Notes under the pieces: generated by a model | Databases searched by the model: none | What the model saw: only the letters and a program-made list of their open reading frames with translations | What the model was told of the DNA's origin: nothing | Shown: positions 10,495 to 22,613 of the stretch, piece after piece | Position numbering within the stretch: the first letter of the stretch is position 1 | How the letters are laid out: each line of letters begins with the position of its first letter | Position numbers and translations under genes: made by a program | Assembly (NCBI GenBank): GCA_024516155.1 | Contig: JAJJXM010000003.1 | Coordinates: 248,001 to 312,000, forward strand | From: Pyronema omphalodes | Lineage: Eukaryota; Ascomycota; Pezizomycetes; Pezizales; Pyronemataceae | Length of the DNA stretch: 64,000 nucleotides | Direction of reading: 5' to 3'

Positions 10495-13400
10495 GTCTTT
10501 AGATTGATTGCCGGTGGGTTGTTGGACGGTCCTATATCGTATTTCCGACGACGTCTACTGAGAAGCAGTTCCTCCATGACAGTTTGCTGATTACAAAATG
10601 CGGCAAGGTGAAGCGGAGTAATGCCTTCGGTCCTGCGAATCCACCACAGTAGAGATTTATAATTTGGCCTAACATCTTGGGCATTTTTAACCCATCTTAA
10701 CCAGTCTTTCAAATTTCCTTTCTCGGGATCATAAAACTGGCGGATCTGATCAAGAAGTTTCTCGTCTAGCTTCAATGTAGGGGAAATGTGCTCGAACCAG
10801 TGTAAAGAAGAATACTGATAAAGGCTAGAGCCGGTGGGAGAATTCAACGCTGTCATACACGCTCCAGCAAACAACTGCAGATCTTGCTCGGTGATCTTAT
10901 CTCGGATATGGTCCTTGATAAACTGATGATAAATATGCAGGGAGTCCGCTCCGTCGTAGTAGCCTAGCGGAGAGCAATCAAGTTCGTGTTCTCCGGGACG
11001 GCGGTAGGTCTCTTTGGTGTTTTGGGCTATGTACTGATTGATGCTGTCAATTTCATCTTTTGTGAGTGGCCGTACGGATAATGCGACCCATTTAAGTGCG
11101 GTAGACGCTGCAGCATGCAATTTGCTCAGCCAATCATCAATTATGCTGTCAAGGCCACTGGAAGGGATCAGGGTTGGGGAGAAATTCCAGGGACGCGGTT
11201 TCTCCATCCACGACTGCAGACTCGAGCGAACAGAGTCCATGGAAAGGTTGGCCCAAAGAAACATTCCACCGGCACGAGCTTTCAGCATATTTGAGAGTTG
11301 AGAGACAAAGCTCTTACTCAGCAAGTACCGTTCAGCCATATCCTGACACTCTGTTTCAATAAACTCTTCAACGTCTCTATCGACACTGCCCGTTTTATTC
11401 AACTGAATTGCGTCTGTTTCTGGGAGCTGGCTTATGATGTCAAGATAGCTACGCGAGCTGACGACGAATTTGAGGAACGTTGTCATGTCGGGATTTTCCG
11501 AAGAGCCATAAAAGTCTCTAATGCGCCGGAGAAAACTTTTGCGACTTACGGGCTCGCACTCGTCTAGTGCGTCTATGATGCATCGTATTTCGCGAATACC
11601 TGGGATCATCACCGCACATATGCTCATCAGAATCTGCCATAAGTGTTCTGATGAATCAAAAGGATCGTCGTAGATGCTCTCAGAGTTTTTCTTGAATTCT
11701 TCCAGCTTAGTCAACACTCGCCGGGTGATTTGCCTTCGGACAGCATGATGGCTACCGTTGGTTAGTTGGTACACAAGCGTCCGGAGAATTTGAAGCTCAG
11801 TTCTTCGCGAGTCGGACTTGTCATCGCAAAAGAAGTACAAGCAAAGGGAATTCTTTTGTTTCTGAAAATGCTCTGCTCAATGTCAGAACGAGGTCCACAA
11901 CTTCCAAACAGCAACTGACCTTCGAGAAAGGCACATATGACTGACTTTCCGTATCCGGGGGGTGCGGTAATGAGAAGAAAGTCGGATTGGGATGCTTCGT
12001 CCCACTGAGAAAATTGAGGACATATTTGACGGTCATAAATCCATTTGCAAGTACCGGGCGTTATCCGTTTGCGCAGTGTGTAAAGGGCATTAGTGCAGTT
12101 GCTGGCTTTTTCTCTCAACAACTCAATGTTGTTAATATCTCTGTCACTGACTATAGATGCATGAGCAACGCTATATACGGGATACAAGGAAAAGTAATCT
12201 CTTAGAAATGTACGTACAGAAACGACTGCTAACGACCCCATCTGAATTCGCGGCAAAATCTTTTAAGTATTTGACCACGCTGCTGTATGTCTGGTTGCTC
12301 TTGGAGTCGAACTTGACCATGTTGCTGTGGTCCGCGTCCACGGGAATTTTAGTCTCCATCTTGTCCGGAAACTGTAGGAGAGCGGACTCTTCATCGACCG
12401 CAGTCGAGTATTCGTCTTCGCCGCGTTTCCACTTTTGTGTGGTTGGATCCTGGAGTACTAAGATCAATGACGTGGTTCTTTTCCTCCGAAGCGTACTCAC
12501 CTGTTTCAAATTTCCGGTTTGCCGTCTCTCATAGAAACTGACAATACTCCTATCCTCCACGATGTTTTTGAAGTTTGCAAGCTGATCTGCAAGCAGTTTC
12601 GATTTTAGTGAGATCTGATCCAAAAGATCCTGTCGAGGATGTTCCTCCTTCAACATGCGACGAATGTCCGTTATTACAAGGCCTTTGTGAGGCACACTGA
12701 AGAAGATAATTGCAACTGTTGCTCTGAGCAACGGATCGTCGGATTTCTTGAAAGATGCCTTAACAAGGCTCTATAGAGCAATGTTAGAAGTTACATCATT
12801 GGAAACTAGCGGGTTAGGCTTACATGGGCGACCAGGAGACCACCAAAGCTATGTCCAATGAGGATCAGAGGCCGCTCCTTCTCCTGAATGCGACATAAAT
12901 CAGTAATAGGATCATTTGATTGCAAAGATCATTTTGGAAGTGATCTCACGTCTTCCGTCTTGCGAACTTTTCTGATCTCCTCCAGAAATCCTAGGCCATA
13001 ATCCATTATGGTGTCGACATTGTGAGCCTGAATATCTGAGTTGTAGCCATAAGTCATCGTCCTTAAGCGAGGAACGTCCTCTCGAAGATAGTCACGAAGC
13101 CACATTCGACCTGCTTTTCCCTGCCCTTGCCAGCTGTCCCAAGAATGTCCGTCGAGTCCATGAACGGCGACGATGCTGGAAAGACCAATAAGAATTCAGA
13201 CTTTCGGCAATCCAAAATACACTATATTTGCAAAGAACGGGGTTGAGAGGAAACACATACTCAGCGGCAATATCGGCGTCGCGTTCAGTAGCATACATCT
13301 GAGTGAACCCGTGAAAGTTGACATCGAGGCTGATGTCTGCCGTATACACACTCACATGGCACACGTTTTTTGGTTGGCCGTTCTCCTGAAGTGCAAACTT

Positions 13401-13727
13401 TGGAATTTTGCTGTCAAAGTGGAGCAGTGCCGAACGTTGATCGACCTTGTAGCAGCAAGGAATAATCTCGATATTGATCATGCAGCTTTTGCGTTCTTCC
13501 TTCGTCATTTCAAGTCGGATTGCGGCCCTCAAGAAAGATTCTGCTTGCTCATCGTCGGATAATTTAGTAGTGCTTCCAGAAAGAGTTTCTTCCAAGATTA
13601 CTCTCAACTCTGAATCAACATTATCGCGCGATGAGTCGTTAAGGTGGGACTGTAACAAGGTGACCGCTTTCTTGCCTACCGGTAGGCCTTTTGTTCGGAA
13701 AATGGTATTTCTTCCTCGTGGGGCCAT
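9861..13727 (-). CDS. NOD-like receptor: hydrolase-NACHT-ankyrin
   Basis: Inferred minus-strand exons are 13727-13261, 13175-12950, 12883-12824, 12770-12501, 12449-12218, 12150-11920 and 11872-9861 (1,165 residues, phases consistent). The N-terminal part (to about residue 400) is an alpha/beta-hydrolase of the SERAC1/PGAP1-like type: AVHGLDGHSWDSW near 158-170 and nucleophile elbow GHSFGG with Ser about 242. A NACHT-type NTPase follows, with Walker A APPGYGKS near 475 and Walker B CIIDALDECE near 610. The C-terminus has about six ankyrin repeats (about 905-1150). Fungal NLRs of this build are thought to sense non-self and trigger defence or incompatibility reactions. The 51-bp intron at 12500-12450 is a multiple of three, so retention would still give an open frame. 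The intron at 12217-12151 has an alternative acceptor. The last residues after the frameshift are not ankyrin sequence. Confidence 0.87.
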
Positions 13728-14695
13728 GGCTGTCGATGTCAGTATTCACTAGCGAGAGTTCTGTTCCATGTCCGTGAAGTTTGAGAGGGGTTACGAAGTC
13801 GCCTACAAATGCGGGGTACATATTGTTAGGGCTATTCCATCTTTTGTGATTGGAGTTGTGTCTGATACGGGATGCTTTAGCTGCCTCTTTGTACATAGGA
13901 TGCTGAAACATGGTACGGGCCACTGTTAAAGATGTTGTGTAACACAGACTGGTGAATATGTACTACCGCTTATTTATGATATGGCGCACCATAGCATAAG
14001 AAATGGCATCCAGTTTAGCTGGTGATCTTTTTTTTCTCCCAGTGAGTAATAATGATATTTCATAGGCAATGACCAGACCTCTGAAGGGGGAAAAATTACT
14101 ATCCAATACATACAAAACAAAATTTTATAGTAAATGGATCCCCAGTAATCACAGCAAATTCCTGCGACTGAAGCTATTGAGCCCTTCTATGGCCTCTAGA
14201 GTATCTGTCAGAAATACTCAATGACGGTCCGATGTTGAGTTCTGCTTGTATTCTGAACATAGTAACTCAGGCTCGGCAGTCATCACGGAAATTGAGAGAG
14301 CATGTTCACTGCCATTTCGTAAAGATTGGGAAACCTGGTAACCAGAAACCAGTGGGTTAAGGAGGGTTCACATACTGGTAAGCTCGGCCACCGGTGGGTC
14401 CAAAAAAAGGTCCAATACATTGTTTGTTTATGCGTGCACTGGCTTACGATGCGGTTAAACTGGTTTGGGTTGTCTACCAGTAAACTGTTTACCGAGCCAG
14501 TTTAACCCGTGCACTGCAGTTACATGGTTCCATGGAACCCGCAAAACTGATCCAACTGTGAACTGTCAGTTCAGTTCGCCTGCTCTACTATTTTACCCGG
14601 CAAACTGGCTATACGGTTGGGAGGTCTGGCAATGATACGACTCATCACATATTAATCTAGATATCATGAACATAATCATACATCCCACCCTCTGC
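13728..14695. other. Intergenic region
   Basis: This is the likely promoter of the NLR and the 3' side of the NLP gene. Between 14330 and 14620 several related words (AAACTGG, GTTTAACC, GTGCACTG) recur in both orientations. This looks like an eroded small repeat, but no boundaries can be drawn. No gene is seen. Confidence 0.5.
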
Positions 14696-15629
14696 TTAAC
14701 AGGCAATATATCCCCCATCCTTCTTCGAACAAATATCATCCTCTACGACCCATGGCCCACCGGTAGCACTTCCCCAATCAAAAGTCGCCATTCTCTTTCC
14801 CTCAGGGCTCTCCTTTGCAGCCCAAATCATATCATCCTCCGTCGGTAAATACCACCACTGATCGCTTCTGTATTCCCTCTGGCAAGCTTGGGAGATACTA
14901 TCCCTCCATCCAGTCTCTTTAGTATCATAATTCGGATGCTTCGCCCATCCAACATAAATCTTCGGACCATCTTTATCCTTCCCATTATTCTCATTCGTAT
15001 TATTGTACGTAAACGTACTTTGAACTGATTTCCATGGTTTTGCCTGGTATCCGCTATGCATACTCTTCAACAACTGATCCCTTCTCCATTCTCCAGTCTG
15101 AGGATTTCTTTTCCAAGACACCACAATTCTCTCCCAATCATGCACTATCACCCAAATATCAGTCCTTATCAAGTAATCACAACCGCGGTATTGTAAACTT
15201 ACTATGACCCTTTGCCAGCAACACATTACTGAAGCCATCATGCTGAAAATAAAGTGAATAGATAACTCTTATCTCATCATCCTGACATTTCTTCACATTC
15301 CAATAAGTCGGGAACGGGTTTCCTGAACCCCTTGGTCCTGGGTCTGGACATCCGGTGGATGCATCCGGCCATTTATTAGGTTGAGTACCTTGCTGTTTTC
15401 CATTGGGAGTCAAGGCAAAGGAAGGATAACAAGTTGAGCGTTGTCCGAAGAAAAAAGCAGGACGCATGGAAGCGAAATGCCACATTGGTCGAGATGCCAT
15501 AGCGATTTCGAAACCGCGGGAGTCATTGGTAAACATACTGCTTTGGACTAGTTCATCGGAGAGGGGAGTGTTGGCGGTGGATAGAGATGCGAGGAAGAGA
15601 ACCGCACAGAGACGAATTATAGAGGCCAT
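14696..15629 (-). CDS. Secreted NPP1/NLP-family protein
   Basis: Exons are 15629-15203 and 15144-14696, with a 58-bp intron (GTAAGT donor, TAG acceptor), giving 291 residues. Residues 1-19 form a signal peptide with a short hydrophobic core. The splice creates the family heptapeptide region, reading GHMHDWE at about residues 141-147; the classical motif in necrosis- and ethylene-inducing-like proteins is GHRHDWE. Flanking NPP1-type text (AFFFGQ, CYPSFAL, CPDPGPRGSGN, IRVIYSLYFQHDGF, WGSATGGPW) and several cysteines fit the family. NLPs are secreted; some permeabilise plant membranes and many fungal members are not cytotoxic. Whether this one is active cannot be told, and the Arg-to-Met change lies beside metal-binding residues. 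It sits between the NLR and the lectin on the same strand. Confidence 0.82.
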
Positions 15630-16733
15630 TGTTGAGACTGATGAAGTTGAACTCTTTGGGTTTCTTTAGACTTTTCGTCGGAATTTCTCGAGCGACACAG
15701 CAGGTTTCAACGCGATTTCTTTTTTTCGTCAGTGGGTTCCTGGAGCAGAATATAAGGAAGCTATCTTAACGTAGTTGTCTCGCGGGAATCGGGTGAGCCC
15801 CTATAGTACGTCCATATCGCCCCTCATGTGCCTCCGCGAGTGTCCTAAAAGAAGCAGAACGCTAGAACTGGTGATGATAGTGGAGAGTGATGACCGGGAT
15901 GGGTATGCGAATATTTCACAGCTTGATTACCGGCGCATGTCCGGACCAGTCACAGGTTATTCCGGGGCGGTTCATCTCATAGGCACCTGCTTTGATTAGT
16001 GTTAGGGGCTAATCATGTAATTAGGATGTTCGGAGGTTATTGATTAAGTGCATAACATTGGCTATCTGGGGTAGAATAAATTATGTATCCTTCACCCAGA
16101 TCAAAATTGCCAAAAAATAGGGACTGGTGTAACACTTCAGATGAGAAAAATTTCAGGCAGGTGTAGGGAGCGGAGTGGCAATGATTAACCACTGATGGTA
16201 CCTGGCATGAGTGGACATGGGTCACCAAGCGACATGTGTTGCTTCCGGTTGGCTCATGACACAAGCGAATGATCAGATTTTTCCGTCACACGCTAACGAT
16301 TCCTGACTGCAGTAAGATGAAGATGTAAGGCTACTCTCGTATAATGGCAGGATATTGAACTGATCAGTCTGAAGATATACCCCTCGAGCCCACAATAAAT
16401 TGTTCTGGAGATGTTGGGTTTAGTGGTCATGATAGCAGCTTGGCGCGCTTGTACTGGGAGTGATTTCGTGTGATTTGTAGGGCAGAGAAGAGTGGGGTTT
16501 CGGTTATCCGGATAGATAGATAAAGTAGCTCCGGAAGGGTCAGTGCGATTGACCAAAAAATAAGGTTATTTAGCCGAAGCCAGAAATTCTATTATAAGTA
16601 TGAACTTATAGGAAGGGTCTGAATAAAACAGTTTTGATACAAAATTTCGATTTTGTAGAATCGAACAAGATTATATACAGTGATAAAAGAAAATCATAAA
16701 TGAGAGTATGCCAAAGAGCGCCATTAACTATGG
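15630..16733. other. Intergenic region
   Basis: This is the promoter side of the NLP gene and the 3' side of the lectin gene. Short frames at 15775-15999, 16037-16264 and 16293-16556 have no domain, codon or splice support. Confidence 0.6.
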
Positions 16734-18329
16734 TTAAAATTTTACCCTAAATTCCAACTCTACCCACCGCGTACCATCATAATCCATTTCGTAAAGTTGC
16801 CTGTCCAACCCATGGTACAGTACTTTGTATTTTGCTCCATTTTCGCCCACGCCGAGATAAATTAAAGACATTGGATATCCCTCTTGGTAAACTTCTACCG
16901 GACTACCGGGTCTATATGTCAAGGCGGCATCGGTATTTCCAGCCCATGCTGCAACAATCTCCCCAGGGTAATCCGTTGTCAAAATTTCGATATTAGGTGT
17001 TCCATTCTGTCCAATACTGGATATAACCGGCAAAATTGGATTATTCTGACTTAATGTCAAGTTTTTAATTTCAGCGCTGCTGGCTTCGTCTGTATCGTCT
17101 ATTAGAATTTCCCGTGGATAAGTGAAGCCAGAACGTACCAATACTCCAACCGGAAGCTGGAGACCATTGATATTGTGAAAAGAATCCATCGGTCCCGACA
17201 TAAAATAGCCGAATATTCTCGCCCCAAGTTACAGCTGCCAAACTTGACCCGGGGTATGCCGTTTCTAGAATATCCTGAGTCTCCCATCCACGTCCTCTAT
17301 TATACGACAGAGTTTGTATTCTGCCATCGACTCGCTGATAAAATAGTCTTATATGTCCGTTTGTAGGGTACCAGACAGCTGCTAGTTTTGAGTTTGAATG
17401 AAGCCTAGGATACTCGGAGTCATCGATGTCATCGTCATCGTCCATCTCACCAGTATTTCTCAAAATCTTTCCCTGAAGCTTATTATCTGTATCAATATAA
17501 AAAACTTTAATACGACGAGCCTCCTCAAAGTTTCCTGTTGCAGCCAATGGTGTTCCTTTCTTCGCACCGTGGAACTTGAATGATTTCAAGTCCAGAGCGC
17601 ACACATTGAGCTCCTTGCAATAAATTGTCCTGATAGTCTACCATTAAAAGCAGGCGTTAGCGCGAAAATGTGCAAAACACTGAAAAAAGGGCACTTACCC
17701 CCCTCACATCCTGGTAAAATACACGCGCCTCGGTGACATATCGGGTATCATTACCACCAGAAGTTGCAGCAAGATATGATCCTTCTAACATCGTGGGATT
17801 TCCATTACCGTCTTCTGATGGTTCGAAATTACCAAACTGGACGGTCGTAGGTGAAGGTCTTGGACTAGAGTATGACGCGTTAGTACTTGGCATACACGGC
17901 ACATATGAATCCAGACCTTGCACTATTACCGCTATTGACAGCCTCAGAATTATCATTTCCACCGCCAGATCTTGTGACACCTGCAATGATACCACCGATA
18001 ACTCCAGCCATGATGATTACCAGCACGACCCCACAGATAATCACAAACGTCCTCCTCCTCAATCCGCATATCCTCTTCTTAGATGGTTCCTTCGGAGGTT
18101 GCGCTAGGGCCGGATTGACGGAATGTGAGCTTGAGGATGCAGCTTCCGAGTCTACCGGTATAGGATACTGCGGCGTTGCTGTAATCTTTTCTTCAGGTTC
18201 GGCGGCATAATACACATACGGTGCAGGCTGATTCTGGAGGTCGTGGGGGCCGACAACCTCCGGAGGATCGTTCGGTACTACTTCTGGTGCATTTGCGGCA
18301 TGATCGTACTCTTGAAGGGTTCTATTCAT
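16734..18329 (-). CDS. Type II membrane fucose-lectin-like protein
   Basis: Inferred minus-strand exons are 18329-17917, 17864-17699, 17637-17139 and 17098-16734 (480 residues). The 52-bp first intron has a perfect TACTAAC branch site. The cytosolic tail (1-95, Pro/Glu-rich) ends in a basic patch (KKRICGLRRR). One membrane helix (about 96-118, VIICGVVLVIIMAGVIGGIIAG) and a Ser/Gly/Pro linker follow. The outer domain carries repeated blade-like motifs (LAATSGGN, LAAVWYPTNGHIRLFYQ, LAAVTWGENIRLFYVGTDG, IVAAWAGN). This matches the beta-propeller of fungal fucose-specific lectins. Such proteins may bind fucosylated glycans at the cell surface. The last intron is only 40 bp and is the weakest junction; an indel there would be the alternative explanation for the frame change. 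Confidence 0.78.
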
Positions 18330-21321
18330 CGTCCTAGAAGATTTCCGTTAGTGACGCGGAGGAGAGAATAGGCAGGTGAAATACCAGAATCATGAATCAA
18401 AGCGCAAGTGGGATGATAAAGGAGTCTGCGCGGGTGAGTTAAAGTTATTATTGATATTTATCGACCCCGAGACCGGTTCCGAAGATACCAAGAAGCTATT
18501 GCGGCGGAGCTTTCGTTGTTGCTGGCATCCATTCCTAATCTGGGAGGAGCCGTTTATTCTCCACTATTCTCTAGAGTAGGGATTCATCTAGGAACTTTGT
18601 ATTGGCGATCAACGTCGTAAAGACTTCGTGATGGAGTTGATTCAGAGAAGTTTGGTGTTTGGAATCCTTTCAATTGTGATTACTGATCTCGGTCCGCAAG
18701 AATGCGTTCGGAATCCCGACCTAACCAAAATCTCCTGAATGCTGAATCTGGATCTCACGATTTCGGCTGCACTATGTCCTTACCGGGGATCAGCCGCTAT
18801 ATGCACGCCGAGTCACCCGAGTGACATGTGGACCCACACACAGCTTAATTCCCCACCGTCCGGAACAAACTAGCGATCCCCGGATATACCCTTCTGCAAA
18901 GTCATTAAAATTCTGCGCTGTTACCTCAGGTCTAATTCCTTATATGTGCTATACGTACGCGTTGAAGTCTTTGAGTGCTGGGCACCCATATCATCGGTGA
19001 TATACATATGTTCGGCGGGTTATTCGAGACACCTCTTCGTTACAGAGCACATCTATTGCCCAATTCGGTTCCGCGTATGTCCGTGATCGGAACTGTCGCC
19101 GAAACACTAACTGCGTCTGTCGCGATTGTCGGTTCAATTGAGGAAGGGACAACCAGCGCCGAGCCCTTACGCCATATGTTTCTTTTTATATTCTTTAGAG
19201 CCTTTATAGTAGAAACACAATGCTGAATCCTCTGTCTTGGAAGCTGTTTCCTCGTGTTTAAGCCACCACTGAACTTCGAGATATGTTCCTCCAACTTTCT
19301 TAGAGCCTTGTTGCACGTCACTGAAGCTTTGCTACCGGAAGGCCTCTGGAAAATGTTCAACATGCGGGCCGATGGTATTGCTATTTGCTGGACAATTGTA
19401 ACGAGGATGGATATCGGTTGACGTCAAATTCGTCCTGCACAAAATCACTCAAATAGATCATACAGCCCCATCAAACGCGCATAGATGCGTTTTCAATGTC
19501 TCCAAATATCAGGATAAGTTCCTAGCTGTATGTCGGTGTTGAACGATGATGGATTGAGTCAGTGTGGTACATGATGTTTTCGTGCCGGAGAAGGGCGCTT
19601 CATGAAAATGAACAACCTATGGAAGGGATTGAAGCCAGGTCATGAGGTTATGAGATGTTGTATTCGTTATTCAGAATAGCTGGGCGTGAAAGAGAAACAT
19701 TGAAAGAAGAGTGGAGGAGAAGTTCTTACACCAAGTGTCATGAAACGTTGTTTAGGGTTATTTGTTCCGTTAAACAGGCGGTTGCCAAAACGACCTTTGG
19801 ATATCAGAGCGACCTCCACCTTTTCATATCCTATTTATCTTCAACTTTATTTGCGACAAATCAATTTGGAATGCTTTTACTTCTCTCGGGCTACTTATAC
19901 CATAACTTCTTTGCTCGCTGGATACCGATCTCAGCTTGAATAAACTCCCCAGAGGTATGTAGCAAGCCGCCGCCAGACCAGCTAAGGGTTTCGGTTATGC
20001 GGTCATGTATAATCATGAGGATGGATGGTATCAAACTCATTCTGAGGGATAGAAAAAAAACAACCTCGGCCTCGTATCTTTATGATGTCATAGGCCCTTG
20101 TTAACTCTTGATGGGTATGGACTCGGGGAAGCTCCCCTGCGCCCAGGTTTACCGGCACCCGATTTCGGGAACTACATATGCCGATAAAAAAAAGGTTTCC
20201 ACAGAACAACTAGCGAAACACCAAGACCATGCGACAGAAAAGCGGATGCAGGGCCGCTGAGCCATGTGTTTTCTTCAACTTAATCTATTGGGTCGTCTAC
20301 TTTTTCACCATATTTCGGCATATCCGCGAATACGAGCCGAAGATTCACAACCGGGAACTTTAATTCTTCCGCTCTCGCTACATATGCGACATAAACTCAC
20401 ACCATGACCGGAGGGCGCCGGTACCCTAAGTACCGTACAAGCTACTCGGGGCATCAGCCTCAAGGAGAAGGTGGCATGTAAGTACTTTTGATGCCAACTG
20501 AAAGTGCGTGGTTGACTCGCTGTACTTTTAATCGGAAATCTCCTGATTGTGATATCCATTTTTCGGTCCGAAGGTATAAAATTGTTCTGGAGGCGATTGG
20601 AAAACCGTAAGATGAGGAGGTTAAATGAGTCAGCTCATGATGTTCTACAGATGGACACCTACAGCAGATTCTCATTTAAAGCTCAGAATATGCGCATGTG
20701 CATCGTGCCATCGACCGCAGCCTCAAGGTAGAAGCTGATGCCTTATCCAAATCCTACATGTCTACATACAACGTGCGGTCGATCATTGGTGACAGGCTGA
20801 TTTTCGAATCGATTTCATCGGGGCCGCTCGGTATCCCTGCGTCGATCATACACGACAAGATCAGGAACTACATACGGGTAGGACATGGGATCAATGAAGA
20901 ATATGAGCCAATCATAATAAAGAGTTCCCCACATAAATCCGCGTTCAAACCCCCGGTTCGGATAAAATTAGCGACTATACCAGATGCGGAGGTATTTACA
21001 AACTAGGTACGGGCTGCTACAACATCTACTCAGCGTATGGTCCTGTGGAATCTTTGGGCTCAACATCAACCAGTGAGATACTGAAGTGACGGAGAGCCCG
21101 ATTTTAATGCAATAAGCTCAGCGCTTAATATTGCAACTACGGTAACACTCGCGAGAGCTCGGTCATCCTCGGCCATCCATGGAAACAAAATGTGCACTCA
21201 TAAATTTCGTAAAATTGACCAGGTCTTCTATTAGACTGTACAATTGATATATAATACGACTCTTTTGCCCTGATATTTCTAAACCTCATCCTCAGCAGTC
21301 AGGTCTTAACTCCAGCCCATC
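18330..21321. other. Gene-poor region
   Basis: No gene can be defended in about 3 kb. Frames at 19040-19363 (-, 107 residues, Lys/Arg-rich N-terminal half) and 20698-21006 (+, 102 residues) are the most protein-like, but they have no recognised domain, and upstream splice extension did not give a coherent model. A TATA-like element for the HNH gene lies at the right end. Confidence 0.5.
21247..21256 (+). promoter_or_regulatory. TATA-like element of the HNH gene
   Basis: The element ATATATAATA lies 66-75 bp before the ATG at 21322, at a usual distance for a fungal TATA box with a short leader. A pyrimidine-rich stretch follows before the start. Confidence 0.4.
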
Positions 21322-22079
21322 ATGAAGTTCTCTGTTTCCACCATTCTCTTCGGCCTTGTTGCCACTTCCTCTGCTGCCGCCATTGAAAAGCGGACTCCTC
21401 CCAACATCCCCTCCGCCAGCTCCGCAAAGACCATGCTTGCATCCATCCCCGTCAGAACCACTGATGCAACTGGATACCAGCGGTTCGTAACTTTCTGATG
21501 ACCTCAATATCTTTTTAATATCCCTAACATGAAATCCCAGCTCCCTTTTCCCCCACTGGATCACCATCTCCGGTCAATGCAACACCCGTGAAACCGTCCT
21601 CAACCGTGACGGAACCAACCTTTCCATCGGCAGCGATTGCTATCCCGACAGTGGAACCTGGTTCTCAGTTTATGACGGAGCCACCTGGACTCAAGCTTCT
21701 GACCTTGACATCGACCATGTTGTGCCACTTTCCGACGCCTGGAAGTCAGGTGCCAATACCTGGGTGCGTTAAACCTTATTCTAAGCTTCCCCGGTGAAGC
21801 TTCATCATATGTAACGTTACTCTGAGTCGCTGACATTCTCTTCAGACCACTGCCAAGCGCCAGGACTTTGCAAACGACTTGACAAACCCCCAGTTGATTG
21901 CAGTTACGGATACTGTTAACCAGGCAAAGGGTGATAAGAGCCCGGATGCTTGGAAGCCTCCTCTTACTAGCTACCACTGCACCTACGCTAGAATGTGGGT
22001 TAAGGTTAAGAGTGTTTGGGGACTCTCGGTGACGGCTCCGGAGAAGAGTGCTTTGACTAGTATGTTGAACACCTGTTGA
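21322..22079 (+). CDS. Secreted HNH (DUF1524-type) nuclease-like protein
   Basis: Exons are 21322-21482, 21541-21763 and 21846-22079 (205 residues), with donors GTTCGT and GTGCGT. The N-terminus is a clear signal peptide (MKFSVSTILFGLVATSSAAA), followed by a Kex2-like Lys-Arg at IEKR. The mature part holds the conserved FPHWIT and CNTRETVL segments, the HNH-type active-site block DIDHVVPLSDAW (about residues 112-123) and the downstream NPQLIAV...NQAKGDKSP block. These are hallmarks of the DUF1524/GmrSD C-terminal HNH family, which also includes secreted bacterial and fungal proteins. The predicted role is an extracellular DNA/RNA endonuclease for nutrition or antagonism. Metal-binding His and Asn positions look intact. 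It is the last gene of the accessory block that starts with the NLR. Confidence 0.87.
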
Positions 22080-22582
22080 TCTCGGAAACTTTTGTTGTTT
22101 TTGGGCTGGATCTGCTGAAAGCTGAACGGAAGTGGGGGAAGGGAGGTGCGTGGGGGGAGGGGGGTGGGGGGGGGGGGTGGGGATTCAAAGTTGGAGAAAT
22201 GTAACGGAAGAGTGATTATGTATGACGTATGTAGCCTAAACCCTATGCTCGCCATAGATAATCTCGTGATAAAAGTCTCTCATGTCTAAAAGTCATGACT
22301 CTTCTCGTGACACCAAAAAAAATATCTATGGAACCTGTACCTTTTCCTGCCGGCCCAGAAACTTAGGACACATTTTCATCGGATCCCCCCTGCAATAAGC
22401 CCGGACAACAAAAGTTGGTGAGCGGGGGAGCAACTCCTACTGACCACTATCCAATGATACCTTCAGTCAAAAGCCCTCGGTAGATATAGTCAAAATTTGG
22501 GTATTAATATCCAGTTTGTTCTAGGGAACATAAATCTTAGACTACCGACCAAGAATAGGAGAGCGAGGCCAAGGGGTCGGGT

Positions 22583-22613
<31 letters not shown>

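Noticed and set aside
12171..12256. Continuation of the NLR frames through the 12217-12151 intron
   Set aside because: Reading through keeps frames open for a short distance, but only splicing to the acceptor at 12151 keeps the hydrolase and NACHT parts in phase using a GTACGT donor.
19040..19363. 107-residue minus-strand Lys/Arg-rich frame
   Set aside because: I tested extension upstream by splicing and found no coherent model; it may be chance or a remnant.
20698..21006. 102-residue plus-strand frame
   Set aside because: Reasonable composition but no domain, no promoter sign and no homology I can recall; too weak to call.
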